Assembly (NCBI GenBank): GCA_004134985.1
Contig: REGQ01000006.1
Span: forward strand, 1-64,000
Length of the DNA stretch: 64,000 nucleotides
Source: Paenibacillaceae bacterium
GTDB taxonomy: Bacteria > Bacillota > Bacilli > Paenibacillales > Paenibacillaceae
Direction of reading: 5' to 3'
Below the pieces are notes generated by a model that was given only the letters and a program-made list of their open reading frames with translations, had not been told where the DNA came from and did no database searches. The position numbers and the translations under genes were made by a program. Below, one piece after another: positions 62,580 through 64,000 of this stretch. The number at the start of each line of letters is the position of its first letter. Within the stretch, counting starts at the first letter, position 1.

Positions 62580-64000
62580 ATGTTCGAGAAAACAAGCCGT
62601 AATCTTGTGAAAGGCTTTCTTCGCTCAGAGGGCAGGAAGGTTGTCAATGAAGCGGGCGAGGAAATTGTACTGACGGGCTGGGGGCTCGGCAATTGGCTGC
62701 TGCCTGAGGGATACATGTGGTTGTCCGGCACGGCACGGTTCGATCGGCCTCGGCGGATGGAAGAGGTCATTCGCGAATTGGCAGGCAGTGACTATGCCGA
62801 ATCATTTTGGACAAGCTTCCGGGAAAATTATGTGACCCGGGAAGACATCCGTATGATGGCCGAGCTCGGCTACAATTCGGTTCGTATTCCAATCGGCTGG
62901 CGTGTGCTGATGGCCGATGAGCCAGGGATCACCTGGAAAGAGGAAGGGTTTGCGTTGATCGACCGATGTTTGGACTGGTGCGAAGAATTTGGACTTTATG
63001 CTTTTCTGGACTTGCATGGCGCGCCAGGCGGACAGACCGGCTCCAATATCGATGATTCGATTGACGATTTCCCGCGCTTGTTCACCGATGAGGATAGCTG
63101 GCACAAATGTATTGAACTGTGGAAAGAACTGGCTCGCCGGTACCGCGACCGCTGGATAGTCGGCGGTTATGATCTGTTAAATGAGCCTTTGCGCCCGGGC
63201 CTGTGGGAAGACAAGCATGAATATTATTTGACACAGCGGCTCGTTGATTTCTATGATGCGGTCATCCCTGAAATCCGCGCGATTGATTCCCGGCATATGC
63301 TCTCGATAGAGGGCCACCGTTGGGCGACGGATATGAGCATTTTCTATAAAAAATATGATGAGAACATGGTCATCCATTTCCACCGCTATGCATGTATGCC
63401 AGGCATGGAATCGCTGCGCGAATATGTGGCAGTATCTGAGCGTCTGAACCAGCCGCTATGGCTTGGGGAGACCGGCGAAAGCTATCCAGAGTGGTATGCA
63501 GCGCTGTACCCGCTCTCGGTATCGCTTGATATCGGATACAACCTATGGCCATGGAAGAAAATGTCCTGCACCAATTCTCCCTATTCCATCCATAAGCCTG
63601 AGGGATGGGGTGCGTTTATGGAGTATGCCAAGGGTGGAGCGCGTCCAAGCTATGCCAGCGTACAGCAAACACTTGATCAGTTCCTTGAATTGATGAAGGT
63701 GGAAAACTGTACGCATCACCCGGTCGTGACCTCGGCTGCATTCCGCCGCCCAGGCTGCCGTGTGCGCGCCACCGATTTCGATGAGCTGCCTGGGAAAGGA
63801 GAATCCTACAGCGGGTTGCGAGAAGAGGGCAATATTTTTAATTACCGCTCACAGACTGGAATGGCGATCCGTGCGCTTGTCAATGAACCGGAATCGAAAA
63901 GGTTCGTATTCGACAGCGGCTGGGACCGGCTCGTGCTGGAGATGGAGCAGGGAGAATTCGCTGCTTACACATTCAGCAGCATTGGTGAGGGAAGCACAGT
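62580..64000 (+). CDS. GH5-like glycoside hydrolase (partial, runs off window)
   Basis: At least 473 residues; the 3' end is beyond the window. It is a TIM-barrel glycosidase: VLTGWGLGNWLLPEGYMW opens the barrel, then NSVRIPIGWRVLM, YAFLDLHGAPGGQTGSN, the acid/base E202 in YDLLNEPL, IHFHRYACMP, and the nucleophile E297 in WLGETGESYPEW. This is the pattern of GH5 exo-glucanase/beta-glucosidase-like enzymes. AGGAGGG (62568-62574) sits 5 bases before ATG 62580. No signal peptide, so it probably cleaves the imported oligosaccharide in the cytoplasm. A beta-sandwich-like region begins after about residue 400. Confidence 0.88.
   Translation, partial: MFEKTSRNLVKGFLRSEGRKVVNEAGEEIVLTGWGLGNWLLPEGYMWLSGTARFDRPRRMEEVIRELAGSDYAESFWTSFRENYVTREDIRMMAELGYNSVRIPIGWRVLMADEPGITWKEEGFALIDRCLDWCEEFGLYAFLDLHGAPGGQTGSNIDDSIDDFPRLFTDEDSWHKCIELWKELARRYRDRWIVGGYDLLNEPLRPGLWEDKHEYYLTQRLVDFYDAVIPEIRAIDSRHMLSIEGHRWATDMSIFYKKYDENMVIHFHRYACMPGMESLREYVAVSERLNQPLWLGETGESYPEWYAALYPLSVSLDIGYNLWPWKKMSCTNSPYSIHKPEGWGAFMEYAKGGARPSYASVQQTLDQFLELMKVENCTHHPVVTSAAFRRPGCRVRATDFDELPGKGESYSGLREEGNIFNYRSQTGMAIRALVNEPESKRFVFDSGWDRLVLEMEQGEFAAYTFSSIGEGST

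Noticed and set aside
62264-62770. 168-codon minus-strand frame with RSKTYFVSISFVL repeats
   Set aside because: A by-product of a 39-bp repeat that has no stop codon; it has no ribosome site and overlaps the permease and GH5 genes.

Overview
The window looks like a chromosomal segment of a Paenibacillus-type Firmicute. This is an inference from gene content and style: AGGAGG-type ribosome sites, frequent TTG/GTG starts, YesM/YesN two-component pairs next to LplB/YtcP-type sugar ABC transporters, an iolDECAJGB inositol operon of Bacilli type, several LacI regulators, and many cytoplasmic glycoside hydrolases. No species call is possible from the sequence alone.

Layout. 1-261: tRNA-Lys and tRNA-Leu with a terminator. 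560-2860: a small membrane protein and an OmpR-type response regulator/histidine kinase pair. 2944-4460: MarR regulator plus luciferase-like oxidoreductase, with a palindromic operator. 4661-4860: a small minus-strand gene that resembles the first 45 or so residues of oxalate decarboxylase and then stops. 5109-7724: a cation/proton antiporter and a GntR/LacI hybrid regulator. 7823-13516: a minus-strand run of single genes (phosphotransferase, AraC/GyrI regulator, SUKH-like protein, VOC protein, serine hydrolase, Nudix); the SUKH/VOC pair is AT-rich and bracketed by a short direct repeat. 13951-17940: GH110-like and GH38-like enzymes. 18247-28780: an unknown gene facing a YesN/YesM + ABC transporter + GH101-like cluster. 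28980-37240: the inositol operon. 37392-44120: LacI regulator, GH2 beta-galactosidase and GH95 fucosidase. 44225-52612: an Opp-type ABC transporter operon with a HAD phosphatase and its own LacI regulator. 52613-54920: repeat-rich zone with a complete IS256-family element and an IS1182-type remnant. 55003-64000: a second YesM/YesN pair, a second sugar ABC transporter, a striking 39-bp tandem repeat, and a GH5 enzyme cut by the window end.

How the genes work together. The window is mainly a carbohydrate-uptake and breakdown region. Oligosaccharides would enter through three ABC transporters (lipoproteins at 24969, 44691 and 58722) and be trimmed inside the cell, because none of the glycosidases carries a visible signal peptide. 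The set GH110 + GH95 + GH2 + GH101-like would fit stepwise removal of alpha-Gal, alpha-Fuc, beta-Gal and alpha-GalNAc, although substrates are inferred only. Inositol degradation is complete from iolG to iolA, but no inositol permease is present.

The strongest structural observation is that a divergent regulatory region of about 220 bp occurs twice, at 18906-19122 and 28784-29006. Each copy has two AAGCGCTT operators exactly 58 bp apart. Each copy also carries a decayed stub of the gene that the other copy still controls. This implies that the roughly 9.7-kb YesMN/ABC/GH101-like block came to lie between an unknown gene and the iol operon through duplication of their shared promoter.
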